NCBI RefSeq assembly: GCF_000772705.2
Contig: NZ_JSBW02000055.1
Coordinates: 1 to 64,000 of the forward strand
Reading direction: 5' to 3'
Source: Xanthomonas vasicola
GTDB taxonomy: Bacteria > Pseudomonadota > Gammaproteobacteria > Xanthomonadales > Xanthomonadaceae
DNA length: 64,000 bases
This document shows positions 55,915 to 64,000 of this stretch, piece after piece. The notes under the pieces were generated by a model, which was not told the DNA's origin, ran no database searches, and saw nothing but the letters and a program-made list of their open reading frames with translations. Position 1 is the first letter of the stretch; each line of letters begins with the position of its first letter. Made by a program: the position numbers and the translations under genes.

Positions 55915-56224
55915 GTTTTCGCCGCTCACTTTGCGCGACGTACCGCGGTGGAGCGGCGAGCGCTTGATGCGCTGCTCCCTGCGTGGCGGCGGAAGCGCCG
56001 CACAGATCGTCTTCCGGTTGCGCTCGGCGCTGCGTAGCCAATGTGCACGGACCATCGAAGTTGGCAGTGCGCCATCGTGAGCAAGTACTTCCAGGCGATT
56101 GAGGGAAGTTGCGCAGTCGCCGGCTCGTCTGCTGGCGCTGGATGGCGTCATCTGCCGCACGGGCGCTGCGGTCAAGCGGGCTAGGCATCTACCTGACGAC
56201 TTCCGCCTCAGGGTGTTGCCACCC
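55915..56224. other. Intergenic region between convergent genes
   Basis: 310 bases between the DUF6172 gene and the helicase gene, which end towards each other. No supported gene or clear terminator was seen. Confidence 0.4.
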
Positions 56225-57517
56225 TCAGCCAGGCTTGCCAGTCTTCGCCTGTGCGGCCGCACGCAATTTGTCCTTCTTGCTCGGCCGCTTGCCCTTGATG
56301 CCGCCGTTGTTATCCGCTGCACGCACCGCTGCATCGGACATGTCGCCAGCAGGCGCATCTGCCGCCTGCGTCGGCTCGAAGCCTTCGATTACGCTGGTCG
56401 GCACGCGCAGGCCCTGGCGTTTTTCGATCAGCCGCCACTGCTGCGCACTGTCGGCGGTGACGAAGCTGATCGCCACCCCGCTGGCACCGGCGCGTGCGGT
56501 GCGGCCGATGCGGTGGGTGTAGTCGACGGTGGAGCGGGGTAGGTCGTAATTGAGCACTGCCGGCAGGGCGTCGATGTCGATGCCGCGCCCGGCCAGATCG
56601 GTGGCCACCAGCACCTGCACCTCAGCCTGTTTGAAGGCGCGCAGCGCGCGTTCGCGGCGGCCCTGGCTCAATTCGCCATGCAGCGGCAACGCCTCAATCC
56701 CGGTCTTGCTCAGTTTTTCGGCAACCTTGTCAGCGGTGTGGCGACTGGCGACGAATACCAGCAGCTGCGGCCAGGCGTGTTCCAGCAGCAGATGACGCAG
56801 CAGCTGCGTGCGCTGGCCGGCATCTACTGCAATCGCGCGTTGCGTGATCGCTGGCGCCTGTTCCGGCGTGCCTTCAATGGTGATGCGCAGTGGGTCGCGC
56901 AGACGCCACTTGGCCAGCGCTGCGATGGCGGGTGGGAAGGTGGCCGAGACCAGCACGCTTTGCCGCTGCGCCGGCAGCAGGCCGAAGATGCGATCGAGCT
57001 CGGCGCCAAAGCCCAGGTCGAGCAGACGATCGGCCTCGTCCAATAGCAGCGTGCTCACCTGCGCCAGGCGCAACGCATTGTGCGCCACCAGGTCCAGCAA
57101 CCGCCCCGGGGTGGCGATGACGATATCCGCGCCGCCGCGCAAGGCCATCAGTTGCGGATTGATCGCCTCACCGCCGGTAGCGGCGACGATCTTCAGCCGG
57201 CGCGGCAATGCAGCGGCCAACGGCAGCAAGGTCTGCGCGACCTGTGCGACCAACTCGCGCGTTGGCACCAGAATCAGTCCGCCCAGCACGCGTGGCGCCT
57301 GTTCCGGCGCCTGTACGCGCTGCTGCAGCAGTGGCAAGGCGTACGCCAGGGTCTTGCCCGAACCGGTCTGTGCGGTGGCGATCAGGTCGCGGCCGGCCAG
57401 CATCGGCGGAATCATCGCGACCTGGATCGGCGTGAGCGTACGCACACCGGCCCTGGCGAGCGCGGACTCGAAAAAGGGCTGTAGCTGTAGCGACAGCAAA
57501 TCTTCTTTCAGTGACAT
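56225..57517 (-). CDS. DEAD-box RNA helicase (RhlE/DbpA-like)
   Basis: The 430-residue ATP-dependent RNA helicase has motif Q (TPIQ), motif I TGSGKT at 51-56, PTREL, TPGR, DEAD at 160-163, SAT, and the motif VI region HRIGRTARAG. The C-terminal tail is basic (KGKRPSKKDKLRAAAQAK) and probably binds RNA. This places it in the RhlE-like group involved in ribosome assembly and RNA decay, often in cold. The ATG at 57517 is the first codon of the conserved N-terminus. Confidence 0.92.
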   Translation of the reverse strand: MSLKEDLLSLQLQPFFESALARAGVRTLTPIQVAMIPPMLAGRDLIATAQTGSGKTLAYALPLLQQRVQAPEQAPRVLGGLILVPTRELVAQVAQTLLPLAAALPRRLKIVAATGGEAINPQLMALRGGADIVIATPGRLLDLVAHNALRLAQVSTLLLDEADRLLDLGFGAELDRIFGLLPAQRQSVLVSATFPPAIAALAKWRLRDPLRITIEGTPEQAPAITQRAIAVDAGQRTQLLRHLLLEHAWPQLLVFVASRHTADKVAEKLSKTGIEALPLHGELSQGRRERALRAFKQAEVQVLVATDLAGRGIDIDALPAVLNYDLPRSTVDYTHRIGRTARAGASGVAISFVTADSAQQWRLIEKRQGLRVPTSVIEGFEPTQAADAPAGDMSDAAVRAADNNGGIKGKRPSKKDKLRAAAQAKTGKPG

Positions 57518-57964
57518 CGTGCGATTATCCGCGCATTGTCGACGGCGTGCATGCCGAAACGAAGTGCAGGTGCGCTCGCTGCGCATAGCGCTCCACGGCG
57601 CCGCCAAGCGGCAGTGGCAACAACCGGTGTGTCGACCCGAGGTTTGCTGCGTCCAATGCGACCAACCCACGGCCGTGACCAGTGATCGCCGGCGTTGTGG
57701 CCCTGTGCAATGCGATCTGCGATGTTCGCAGCCCCGATGGCATTGCTGGATTGGCATGCGATCTGCCAGGGGGTGATCGCGCTCGGTGCTACCGAAGGTT
57801 CGCAAGCGTCTACAAAATTGCAGGTGTCGAGCGTGCCGTCGAGAGGGCGAGAGTACATTCAAAGCCGATGTCTTAATCAGCGTTTTTACTCCATAAATAA
57901 ATAATTTCTCTATAGCTATTTGATGGAAGTCCTCTGTTTTCACGCTTTCCAGTGGAAGCGACCT
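57518..57964. other. Intergenic region upstream of the helicase gene
   Basis: About 450 bases upstream of the DEAD-box helicase gene and up to the inserted MITE. The last 150 bases are clearly A+T-rich (for example 57,870-57,950), unlike the flanking genes. No supported gene was found. Confidence 0.4.
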
Positions 57965-57968
57965 CTAA

Positions 57969-58139
57969 CAGGCTACTGAAATACTTATTTCGGCCTGCCG
58001 ACCTGGATAGATGAGTGGCTTCTACGCCAATTCTGAGCCTCCGACAGACCCCGCCAACCTCAGATTTCGCGTAGGAGTTTCCGTGTTAGCCCTTCTTCGA
58101 GCAGTCGCTAAGGTCCAACCAGAGTATTTCAGCAGCCTG
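57969..58139. mobile_element. 171-bp MITE-like element, IS5-type ends
   Basis: The ends are inverted repeats of 17 bases with one mismatch (left CAGGCTACTGAAATACT at 57969-57985, right its inverse at 58123-58139). They are flanked by a 4-base direct repeat CTAA (57965-57968 and 58140-58143), matching the YTAR target duplication of the IS5 family. No transposase fits inside, so it is a non-autonomous MITE that would move with help from a full IS5-type transposase elsewhere. Confidence 0.8.
58066..58090 (+). promoter_or_regulatory. Near-consensus PIP box within the MITE, upstream of a candidate effector
   Basis: TTCGC (58066-58070), 15 bases, TTAGC (58086-58090): one base off the PIP consensus. 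A sequence fitting YANNRT (CAGAGT, 58120-58125) lies 29 bases downstream. The downstream gene begins at 58280. HrpX regulation is possible but unproven. Confidence 0.4.
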
Positions 58140-58279
58140 CTAAGTTCTAGCTGAGAGGTTAAGTAGATACACGATGTCTTTTGCGTAGCTCTGGTTGTGT
58201 CAGCGCAAAAATCGCGCTGCTTGGGCCGCCCAGTTTCAACGTCGTGTTTAAACCGTCGTCAAAACGAAGAGGTGTCTTA

Positions 58280-58966
58280 ATGAAACCGAGTCTAGTCCCC
58301 AGCGCACTTCGTAAATATTCCGCCACCTCCGACACGGAGGTGGCCGGCACCAGCAGCCGGCAGCCGCAATCGTCCGGATCATCTGCACAAGAACAAATGA
58401 ACCCCATGCTGCAGGGCCTGGCCCCTGCATCGCATAGCCGTCCCAACCGTAGTCGTGCCCAAAAAGGGGTCAGGCTCGACCCTTGGGTTCGTGTGGAAGA
58501 CGAGCACGACCCCGGTGTCCTGGACACAAGGAGTCGGCGTGAGAGATATCTGGAGGACCATAAGCCGGAAGAAGTTAATCCCGAAGACGTTAAGCTGAAG
58601 GACTACAAATACCGTTCTTCCGTTGAAAATCGGGAGCTGCGGATAGAGACGAACGCGCGCGAGGTTGCGGCGGCATTGTACGGAAATCGGCATACCACGC
58701 CAATGACTAAGGAGATAAAGAGACTTCTAAAGAAAGGATCTAGGACTTATACGAAAATCCGTGGTGATGAGAAGGACATGAAAAAGGAGGGGGCGCTTGC
58801 AGTGAAACAGTATGAAACCTTTGAGCGTGATGCCCGTGCCACCAAAGTGAATTACGACCACAAGCCACTACGGGCCTCAGAGACCGTCAGGAGGCAGCGT
58901 CTTCGTGAGCTGGAAGCTGCTGCTGCGGAGAAAGATCAAGGCGGTGCTTCCAGTAGTGGCGGTTGA
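58280..58966 (+). CDS. Unrecognised protein, candidate type III effector
   Basis: I do not recognise this 228-residue protein. The first 60 or so residues (MKPSLVPSALRKYSATSD, then Ser/Gln/Thr-rich) are of the type III secretion-signal kind; the rest is charged and helical, with Lys/Arg/Glu-rich stretches (KEIKRLLKKGSRTYTKIRGD) and no membrane segment or Cys. The codons in 58,540-58,870 are A+T-rich compared with neighbours, a sign of transfer. A ribosome binding site (AAGAGG) lies about six bases before the ATG. A MITE carrying a near-PIP box precedes it. Effector status is inferred, not shown. Confidence 0.55.
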   Translation: MKPSLVPSALRKYSATSDTEVAGTSSRQPQSSGSSAQEQMNPMLQGLAPASHSRPNRSRAQKGVRLDPWVRVEDEHDPGVLDTRSRRERYLEDHKPEEVNPEDVKLKDYKYRSSVENRELRIETNAREVAAALYGNRHTTPMTKEIKRLLKKGSRTYTKIRGDEKDMKKEGALAVKQYETFERDARATKVNYDHKPLRASETVRRQRLRELEAAAAEKDQGGASSSGG

Positions 58967-59212
58967 GTTGGCCAAGGTGCTCGCGCTCGCTGCAGCCAAG
59001 CTTGGCCACTGACGCTGCGGAAGATCAGAGCGTCAGGTCGTTAGCACACTGAATGTCGCATGGTTGCCGGCACCGTTGATAACTGGATCAGCAACTGCGT
59101 CGCTGCTTAGCCGCTCCGTGAATGCGTCCGTCTAAGCTAACATTGACCGGTTGCGATAGAGCGTCCTGGTCCAGCCTGCGCGGCGAGCTGGCAAAGCCCG
59201 CCGCGCGAGTGC

Positions 59213-60703
59213 TCAGTTGGCCAATGCAAGATCGTCCAGCAAGGCGCGCAGGAAGCGCGCCGCCTCACCGCCGGTGGCGGCGCGGTGATCGAAGGTCAGC
59301 GACAACGGGATCACTTTGTGGGTTTCCACGCCGCCCATCACCGGGGTGAGCTGGTAGCGCGCACGGCCGGCAGCCACGATCGCCACGCAGGGCGGCACTA
59401 CCACAGGTGTGGCATAGCGGCCGGCGAACATGCCGAAGTTGGACAGCGAGATGGTGTAGCCGCTCAATTCCGATGCGGCAATGCTGCGGTTTTCCACCTG
59501 CTGGCGCAGCCGGTTGACGCTTTCGCGGATGCCGTGCGCGTCCAGCATGTCGGCGTTGCGCAACGCCGGCACGAACAGGCCTTCTTCGGTATCCACGGCA
59601 ATGCCGATATCGATCTGGTTGTGCAGGGTGCGGCTGAGTGCGTCGCCGTCGAACCAGGCATTGAGTGCGGGCACCGCCTGGCAGGCGCGCACGATGCCGC
59701 GCACCAGACGCACGGTGACATCGTTGCCCGGTTGCCAGGCGTGCAGATCGGCATCGTCGTTGAGTGTGGTCGGCACCACCTTGGTATGCGCGTCGGCCAT
59801 GACGCGCGCCATGTTGCGGCGCACGCCCTTGAGTTGCTCGGGTTGGCCCTTGACGACCGTGCCGGGCGATTGCGTGCGCATCGGCTTGCCGCTGGCCGAG
59901 AGCGTGGAGCGCGGTTGTTCGGTGGTGCGGGCCGCGGCGCTTGCCGGTGCGGGCGATGCCGACGTGCCACGCGCAGCTACGCTTTGCCCATGGTCGCCTG
60001 CAAGCCCGGCCGCTGTAGCGCCGCTGGCCGGCGCCATCACTGCGCTGCGGACAGCCTGCGCGGTGCCTGCCGCGGCTGCCTGCTTCACGTCTGCCAATGT
60101 CACTGTGCCCTCCGGGCCGGTGGCACGCACCTGCGCCAGGTCCACGCGCAGCTTGCGTGCTAGCGCGCGCACCACCGGCATGGCGCGCACGCCGCCGACG
60201 GCGATGGCCTGTTCGCTCTGCACGGCGTTGGAGCTCTGCATTGCGCCGACCACGGTGCCGGCATCATCGCGATCGCTGCTGCTATTGCCATTGCTATCTG
60301 CAGCATCGGCATCGGCAATCTCTCCGCCGTTGTCCGAAGCCACCACGCGCGTGGTGTGCCCTGCGGCGCTGTCGCCGGTACTCGGCGTGGGTGAGTGCGT
60401 CGGCGCCGGGCCGTGCGAATGGCCGGTGTCTTGCCCGTCGGCACGCTGCGGCTGCGAGGCGTCCAGCGCGAACTGCGCCAGCATGGAGCCGGTCACGATC
60501 ACATCGCCAGCGGCGCCGGCGAGCTTGACCACGGTGCCCGAAAACGGCGAGGGCACCTCGACCACCGCCTTGGCGGTTTCCATCGACACCAGCGGGTCGT
60601 CCAGGCGCACGGTGTCGCCCTCTTTGACGAACCATTCAACGATGGTGGCATCGGGCAGGCCTTCGCCCAAGTCAGGCAGGTGGAAATTCTTGTTGTCGCT
60701 CAT
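59213..60703 (-). CDS. 2-oxoacid dehydrogenase E2 acyltransferase
   Basis: The E2 core of a branched-chain 2-oxoacid (or pyruvate-like) dehydrogenase: 496 residues with an N-terminal lipoyl domain (lysine in SMETAKAVVEVPS), a long Ala/Pro/Ser/Thr linker, an E1/E3-binding domain (RALARKLRVDLAQVRATGPEGTV), and the catalytic domain. The usual catalytic HxxxDG reads HRAATGG here, so the Asp is Thr, as in a subgroup of branched-chain E2 proteins. ATGA overlap with the upstream SH3-domain gene. Confidence 0.88.
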   Translation of the reverse strand: MSDNKNFHLPDLGEGLPDATIVEWFVKEGDTVRLDDPLVSMETAKAVVEVPSPFSGTVVKLAGAAGDVIVTGSMLAQFALDASQPQRADGQDTGHSHGPAPTHSPTPSTGDSAAGHTTRVVASDNGGEIADADAADSNGNSSSDRDDAGTVVGAMQSSNAVQSEQAIAVGGVRAMPVVRALARKLRVDLAQVRATGPEGTVTLADVKQAAAAGTAQAVRSAVMAPASGATAAGLAGDHGQSVAARGTSASPAPASAAARTTEQPRSTLSASGKPMRTQSPGTVVKGQPEQLKGVRRNMARVMADAHTKVVPTTLNDDADLHAWQPGNDVTVRLVRGIVRACQAVPALNAWFDGDALSRTLHNQIDIGIAVDTEEGLFVPALRNADMLDAHGIRESVNRLRQQVENRSIAASELSGYTISLSNFGMFAGRYATPVVVPPCVAIVAAGRARYQLTPVMGGVETHKVIPLSLTFDHRAATGGEAARFLRALLDDLALAN

Positions 60704-61083
60704 GGCAAATTCTCTTGCGCGGCAGGCAGCTGCGGCGTGGTGTCGTCGAGGAGTTCAAGGTCGGCAGCCGGTAGCCAGCCCTGTGTGCCATCGGCACGCT
60801 CGGACCACCACCAACCACCGTGTTCGTGATGCAGCAACACGTCCTCGCCTGCCTGGGCATCGAGTTCGCGTGCGTCGTAATCGCGCAGGGTTTCGGCCCG
60901 GCCGTCGCCCAGTGGGCGCAGCCAGGCCAGCGGCGCCCAGCCGGCACGGCCACCATCGCTGGTGACCCAGGCAAACGCCGGCCATTCTTCGTCGCGCACG
61001 CCCAGGCTGACCTGCTGGCCTGCCTGGAAGCGGACCGGGTTGGCGTAGGCAGCGCGATGTTCGCAAAGCAGGCGGGCGCGCAT
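60700..61083 (-). CDS. SH3-domain protein within the 2-oxoacid dehydrogenase operon
   Basis: The 127-residue protein begins MRARLLCEHRAAYANPVRF and contains a bacterial-SH3-like motif pattern (LGVRDEEWPAFAWVTSDGGRAGWAPLAWL, then WWWSERADGTQGWLPAADLELL), apparently two SH3-like units. It sits between the E1 beta and E2 genes, one base after the E1 beta stop and overlapping E2 by four, so it is part of the operon. SH3-like repeats bind peptide or carbohydrate; a role in assembling the complex is a guess. Confidence 0.72.
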   Translation of the reverse strand: MRARLLCEHRAAYANPVRFQAGQQVSLGVRDEEWPAFAWVTSDGGRAGWAPLAWLRPLGDGRAETLRDYDARELDAQAGEDVLLHHEHGGWWWSERADGTQGWLPAADLELLDDTTPQLPAAQENLP

Positions 61084-61084
61084 G

Positions 61085-62068
61085 TCAGCCGGCTGCCACC
61101 GCGCGACGTGCCGCGGTCACGATCCGCTCCACGCTGGGCAAGTACTTCATTTCCAGCCGGAACAGCGGGATATGCGTGTCGTAACCGGTGACGCGTTCGA
61201 CCGGCGCCACCAAGTCGTACATCGAATTTTCGGCCAGGCGCGCCGCAATTTCTGCACCGAAACCGGCAGTGCGCGGGGCTTCCTGCACGATCACGCAGCG
61301 GCCGGTTTTCGCAACCGATTCGGCAATGGTGTCGAAGTCCAGCGGGCGCAGCGTGGCCACGTCGATGACTTCGGCACTGATGCCTTCGCCGGCAAGTTTG
61401 TCGGCCGCTTCCAGCGCTTCTTTGACCTGCGCGCCCCAGGTGACCAGGGTGACGTCGGTACCGTCGCGCAGCACGAAGCACACATCCAGCGGCAGCGCTT
61501 CGCCGTCGTTGGCCACCACTTCCTTGTACTGGCGATAGATGCGCTTGGGCTCCATGTAAATCACCGGATCCGGGTCGCGGATCGCCGCCAGCAACAGACC
61601 GTACGCGCGCTGCGGCGAGGATGGCAGCACCACGCGCAGGCCCGGTACGTTCGTGAAGATGGCTTCGTTGGCTTCGCTGTGATGTTCCGGCGCGCGGATA
61701 CCGCCGCCCCAGGGCACGCGTAGCACCATCGGGCAATGCAGGCGGCCACGGGTGCGGTGACGCAGGCGCGCGGCGTGGCAGATCAGATGATCGACCATGG
61801 GATACACGAAGCCGTCGAACTGCGCCTCGGCCACCGGCTTCATGCCTTGCGCGGCTAGGCCAACGCTCAGGCCTGCGATAGTGGTTTCGTCCAGTGGCGT
61901 GTCCAGCACGCGTTCACTGCCGAAGCGTTGCTGCAGGCCGGCGGTGGCGCGAAATACGCCGCCGTTGACGCCGACATCCTCGCCCAGCAGCAGCACCGCG
62001 GGGTCGTGTTCCAGCTCCCAGGCCAGCGCCTGGGTGATGGCTTCGATCAGGGTGATGGGCGAACTCAT
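61085..62068 (-). CDS. 2-oxoacid dehydrogenase E1 beta subunit
   Basis: From the ATG at 62068 (GGAG ribosome binding site before it) this is 327 residues, the normal size. It has the E1 beta features LLLGEDVGVNGGVFRAT, the Phe/His-lined QFDGFVYPMVDH, and GGGIRAPEHHSEANEA. It pairs with E1 alpha encoded upstream to decarboxylate a 2-oxo acid with thiamine diphosphate. An in-frame ATG at 62158 would overlap E1 alpha and is less likely. Confidence 0.9.
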   Translation of the reverse strand: MSSPITLIEAITQALAWELEHDPAVLLLGEDVGVNGGVFRATAGLQQRFGSERVLDTPLDETTIAGLSVGLAAQGMKPVAEAQFDGFVYPMVDHLICHAARLRHRTRGRLHCPMVLRVPWGGGIRAPEHHSEANEAIFTNVPGLRVVLPSSPQRAYGLLLAAIRDPDPVIYMEPKRIYRQYKEVVANDGEALPLDVCFVLRDGTDVTLVTWGAQVKEALEAADKLAGEGISAEVIDVATLRPLDFDTIAESVAKTGRCVIVQEAPRTAGFGAEIAARLAENSMYDLVAPVERVTGYDTHIPLFRLEMKYLPSVERIVTAARRAVAAG

Positions 62069-62150
62069 GGCGATCTCTCCGCGCGTTGCCGCGGCGTTGT
62101 AAGGGGCACCGGCGTGCTGCTGCGACGTGTCTGCGGGCACATGCTTGAGC

Positions 62151-63239
62151 TCATCCATGATGCGACTCCAGCGCCATCACTTCGGCGCGCTGTGCCAGCA
62201 ACTCGGCCGGCGGGTCGCCGTAGAGGTAATCGAACATCGCTTCGACCGGCTGTACCGGCGTGTTGAGATAGGCGTTGACCTCTTCGTCCACGCGCGCGCT
62301 GCATTCGGCTTTCCAGGCGTCTTCCTGCGCCTGGTCCCACAGACCTTGCGCAGTGAGATAACGGCGTAGGCGCAGCAACGGTTCGCGTGCCCAACCCTGT
62401 TTGACCTCTTCTTCGCCGCGATAACGCCGCGCATCGTCGGCGGTGGTGTGGTCGGACAGGCGATAGGTCAGGAATTCGATCACCGTGCCGCCATCGCCGG
62501 CCAGCGCACGCACGCGCGCCTGACGCATCGCTTCGAGCACGGCCACCAGGTCGTTGCCGTCCACCTGCAGGCAGTGCAGGCCGCCGGCCAGGCCCTTCTG
62601 CGCGAGCGTCTGCGCGCCGGTCTGCGCCGAGCGCGGCACCGAGATCGCCCAGCCGTTATTGATCACGCACAGGATCAGCGGCAGCTTGTAGGCGCCGGCC
62701 GAATTGAGCGCCGCATAAAAGTCGGTCTTGGAGCTGCCACCGTCGCCACAGCAGGCCACCGCAACCTGCGGTTTGCGCTGCAGCTTGAACGACAGCGCCG
62801 CGCCGGCGGCATGCAGGCATTGGGTGGAAATCGGCACACAGATCGGGAAGTCGATCGCCGCATCGGCATCGCGCGGATAGTCGCTGCCGCGCTCGTCGCC
62901 GCCCCAGTACAGCAGCACATCGCGCGGGCGCACACCGCGTTCGAACATGGTGCCGTACTCGCGATAGCTGGGCGCGAACACATCGCCGCTGCGCATCGAG
63001 GCGCCGATCCCCACATGCGTGGCCTCGTGGCCGATGCAGGCCGCGTAGGTGCCCAGCTTGCCGGTGCGCTGCAGGGCCACCGATTTGGTGTCGAAGGTGC
63101 GCACGAACAACATGCGCTTGAACAGGGCGAGCAGCTGTTGCGGATTGGCGGCGTCGGCCGGAAGGTCGTCGCGGACCCATTGGCCGTCCGCGTCCATGTA
63201 GTGCAGATAGTCGATCTGGAACTGCGCGGCTACGCTCAT
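62151..63239 (-). CDS. 2-oxoacid dehydrogenase E1 alpha subunit
   Basis: The 362-residue alpha subunit binds thiamine diphosphate: motif region CCGDGGSSKTDFYAALNSAGAYKLPLILCVINNGWAIS. Other E1 alpha landmarks are GTYAACIGHEATHVGIGASM and SYREYGTMFERG, fitting branched-chain E1 alpha. It leads the operon E1 alpha, E1 beta, SH3-domain gene, E2. No E3 gene follows, so E3 must be shared. I start at the ATG at 63239 rather than at 63269. Confidence 0.9.
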   Translation of the reverse strand: MSVAAQFQIDYLHYMDADGQWVRDDLPADAANPQQLLALFKRMLFVRTFDTKSVALQRTGKLGTYAACIGHEATHVGIGASMRSGDVFAPSYREYGTMFERGVRPRDVLLYWGGDERGSDYPRDADAAIDFPICVPISTQCLHAAGAALSFKLQRKPQVAVACCGDGGSSKTDFYAALNSAGAYKLPLILCVINNGWAISVPRSAQTGAQTLAQKGLAGGLHCLQVDGNDLVAVLEAMRQARVRALAGDGGTVIEFLTYRLSDHTTADDARRYRGEEEVKQGWAREPLLRLRRYLTAQGLWDQAQEDAWKAECSARVDEEVNAYLNTPVQPVEAMFDYLYGDPPAELLAQRAEVMALESHHG

Positions 63240-63352
63240 TGCGACGACACCTTCATCAAGAAGTTTCAAATGATATGAGTTGCCATGTTAAGGACGGCGA
63301 AGCAAAACGCTTTCCTGCACCGCAGCAGACCAGCATGCTGGCTTGCACAAAA

Positions 63353-63380
63353 AAAGGGCGCGGACCAGGCCGCACCCTTT
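63353..63380 (-). terminator. Intrinsic terminator of the DUF11-type gene
   Basis: On the minus strand an 11-bp stem (AAAGGGTGCGG with one mismatch, loop CCTGGT) is followed by a run of T residues (plus strand A at 63349-63355). It lies 36 bases past the stop of the leftward gene and is the only canonical rho-independent terminator seen in the window. Confidence 0.8.
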
Positions 63381-63415
63381 GGCGCAGTTGAGAACTGCAA
63401 CGTGTTGCACTGCGA

Positions 63416-64000
63416 TTAGCGGCGCCCGTCACCTCCGCCGATCGGGGTGACGATCAGCGCAGTGTTGTCGGCCGGATTGGCATCTTGCGAACTGGCGGTG
63501 GCAGTGGCCTGCACCCGCACCGCGCCTTCGGCCGGGATGGGCTTGGCCGTCACGGTCAGCTGGAAGGCTGCCTGCGCGCCGGGCAGCAGCACCGCCGCCG
63601 CGCTGCACACGAAGCGGGCACTGCGCAGCGACTGTGCCTGCTTGTCGCAGATCCACCCTTGCGGCGGTACCAGCTGCGACAACGCCGACACCGTGTTGCC
63701 TTCGATCACCAGGCTGGGACGCTGCGCCGGCGCCGCGCCGACATTGCTCAACAACACGCGGTAGGTGGCATTGAAAGCGGTGGTCGGCAAGCTGCTTGGG
63801 CCGTCGAAACGCACGGCTAGGTCGCTGCGGGGTTGCGGACGTGCCTGTACCACGACTGTGGCGGTGTCGGCGTTGTTGCCAGGTTGCGGATCGGGCGATT
63901 GCGAGGCGACCGACCCGGCCAGCATCAGGGTGCGTCCTGCCAGTTCCGGGCTGGCATCGAGGTGCACCGCAAAGCTCTGCATGGCGCCGGGGTTCATCGC
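63416..64000 (-). CDS. DUF11-type surface or secreted protein, truncated by the window edge
   Basis: About 193 C-terminal residues are visible; the gene continues beyond the right edge. The sequence shows repeats of Ig-like DUF11 units (PQPGNNADTATVVVQARP and NPADNTALIVTPIGGGDGRR), each ending in the NNADTA/DNTA motif typical of bacterial conserved-repeat surface proteins. Likely a large exported protein; function unknown. Terminator at 63353-63380. Confidence 0.72.
   Translation of the reverse strand, partial: AMNPGAMQSFAVHLDASPELAGRTLMLAGSVASQSPDPQPGNNADTATVVVQARPQPRSDLAVRFDGPSSLPTTAFNATYRVLLSNVGAAPAQRPSLVIEGNTVSALSQLVPPQGWICDKQAQSLRSARFVCSAAAVLLPGAQAAFQLTVTAKPIPAEGAVRVQATATASSQDANPADNTALIVTPIGGGDGRR

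Overview
The window is a high-GC Xanthomonas chromosome segment. The type III secretion genes occur in the order found only in the Xanthomonas (Hrp2) hrp cluster, and the regulatory sites are plant-inducible promoter (PIP) boxes bound by HrpX, TTCGB-N15-TTCGB. The species cannot be fixed from sequence alone; the layout (xopF1 at one end, xopM at the other, then mechanosensitive channel, opgB and glycogen/trehalose operon) resembles the X. citri, X. euvesicatoria and X. arboricola groups.

Positions 1 to about 24,500 are the hrp pathogenicity island. From the left: hpa3-xopF1 (plus strand, chaperone and effector/translocon-associated protein), then on the minus strand hpaB, hrpE (pilin), hrpD6, hrcD, hpaA, hrcS, hrcR and hrcQ, and a further minus operon hpaC, hrcV and hrcU. 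Divergent from hrcU is the plus-strand hrpB operon hrpB1-hrpB2-hrcJ-hrpB4-hrcL-hrcN-hrpB7-hrcT followed by hrcC (outer-membrane secretin). The right border has hpa1 (harpin, minus), hpa2 (lytic transglycosylase, plus) and xopM (effector, minus). I found perfect PIP boxes before hpa3, hrcQ, hrcU, hrpB1, hpa1, hpa2 and xopM. Four of them (hrcU, hrpB1, hpa1, hpa2) also have a perfect YANNRT -10 element 30 to 32 bases downstream. Every structural gene is intact, so the apparatus looks functional.

Positions 24,500 to 38,000 hold a gene-poor stretch and housekeeping genes: an HPF/RaiA-like protein, an MscS-type channel, an OpgB-like phosphoglycerol transferase, an ABC1/UbiB kinase, a DUF808 membrane protein, a Tat-exported GHL10 hydrolase and a diguanylate cyclase. 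Positions 38,200 to 50,800 are a tightly packed glycogen/trehalose operon: glgA-glgB-treZ-malQ-treY-DUF2934 gene-glgX. Glycogen synthase and branching enzyme make the glucan, GlgX and MalQ remodel it, and TreY and TreZ release trehalose from maltodextrin ends. No glgC is present.

Positions 50,800 to 64,000 contain two Rossmann oxidoreductases, an FAD/NAD(P)-binding protein, a VirK-family secreted protein, a DUF6172 protein, a DEAD-box helicase, an unrecognised effector-like gene preceded by a 171-bp IS5-type MITE, a 2-oxoacid dehydrogenase operon (E1 alpha, E1 beta, SH3-domain protein, E2), and the end of a DUF11-type surface protein that runs off the right edge.

The most novel-looking locus is the unrecognised gene at 58,280-58,966: effector-like N-terminus, AT-rich codon use, and a MITE just upstream that carries a near-PIP box with a matching -10 element.
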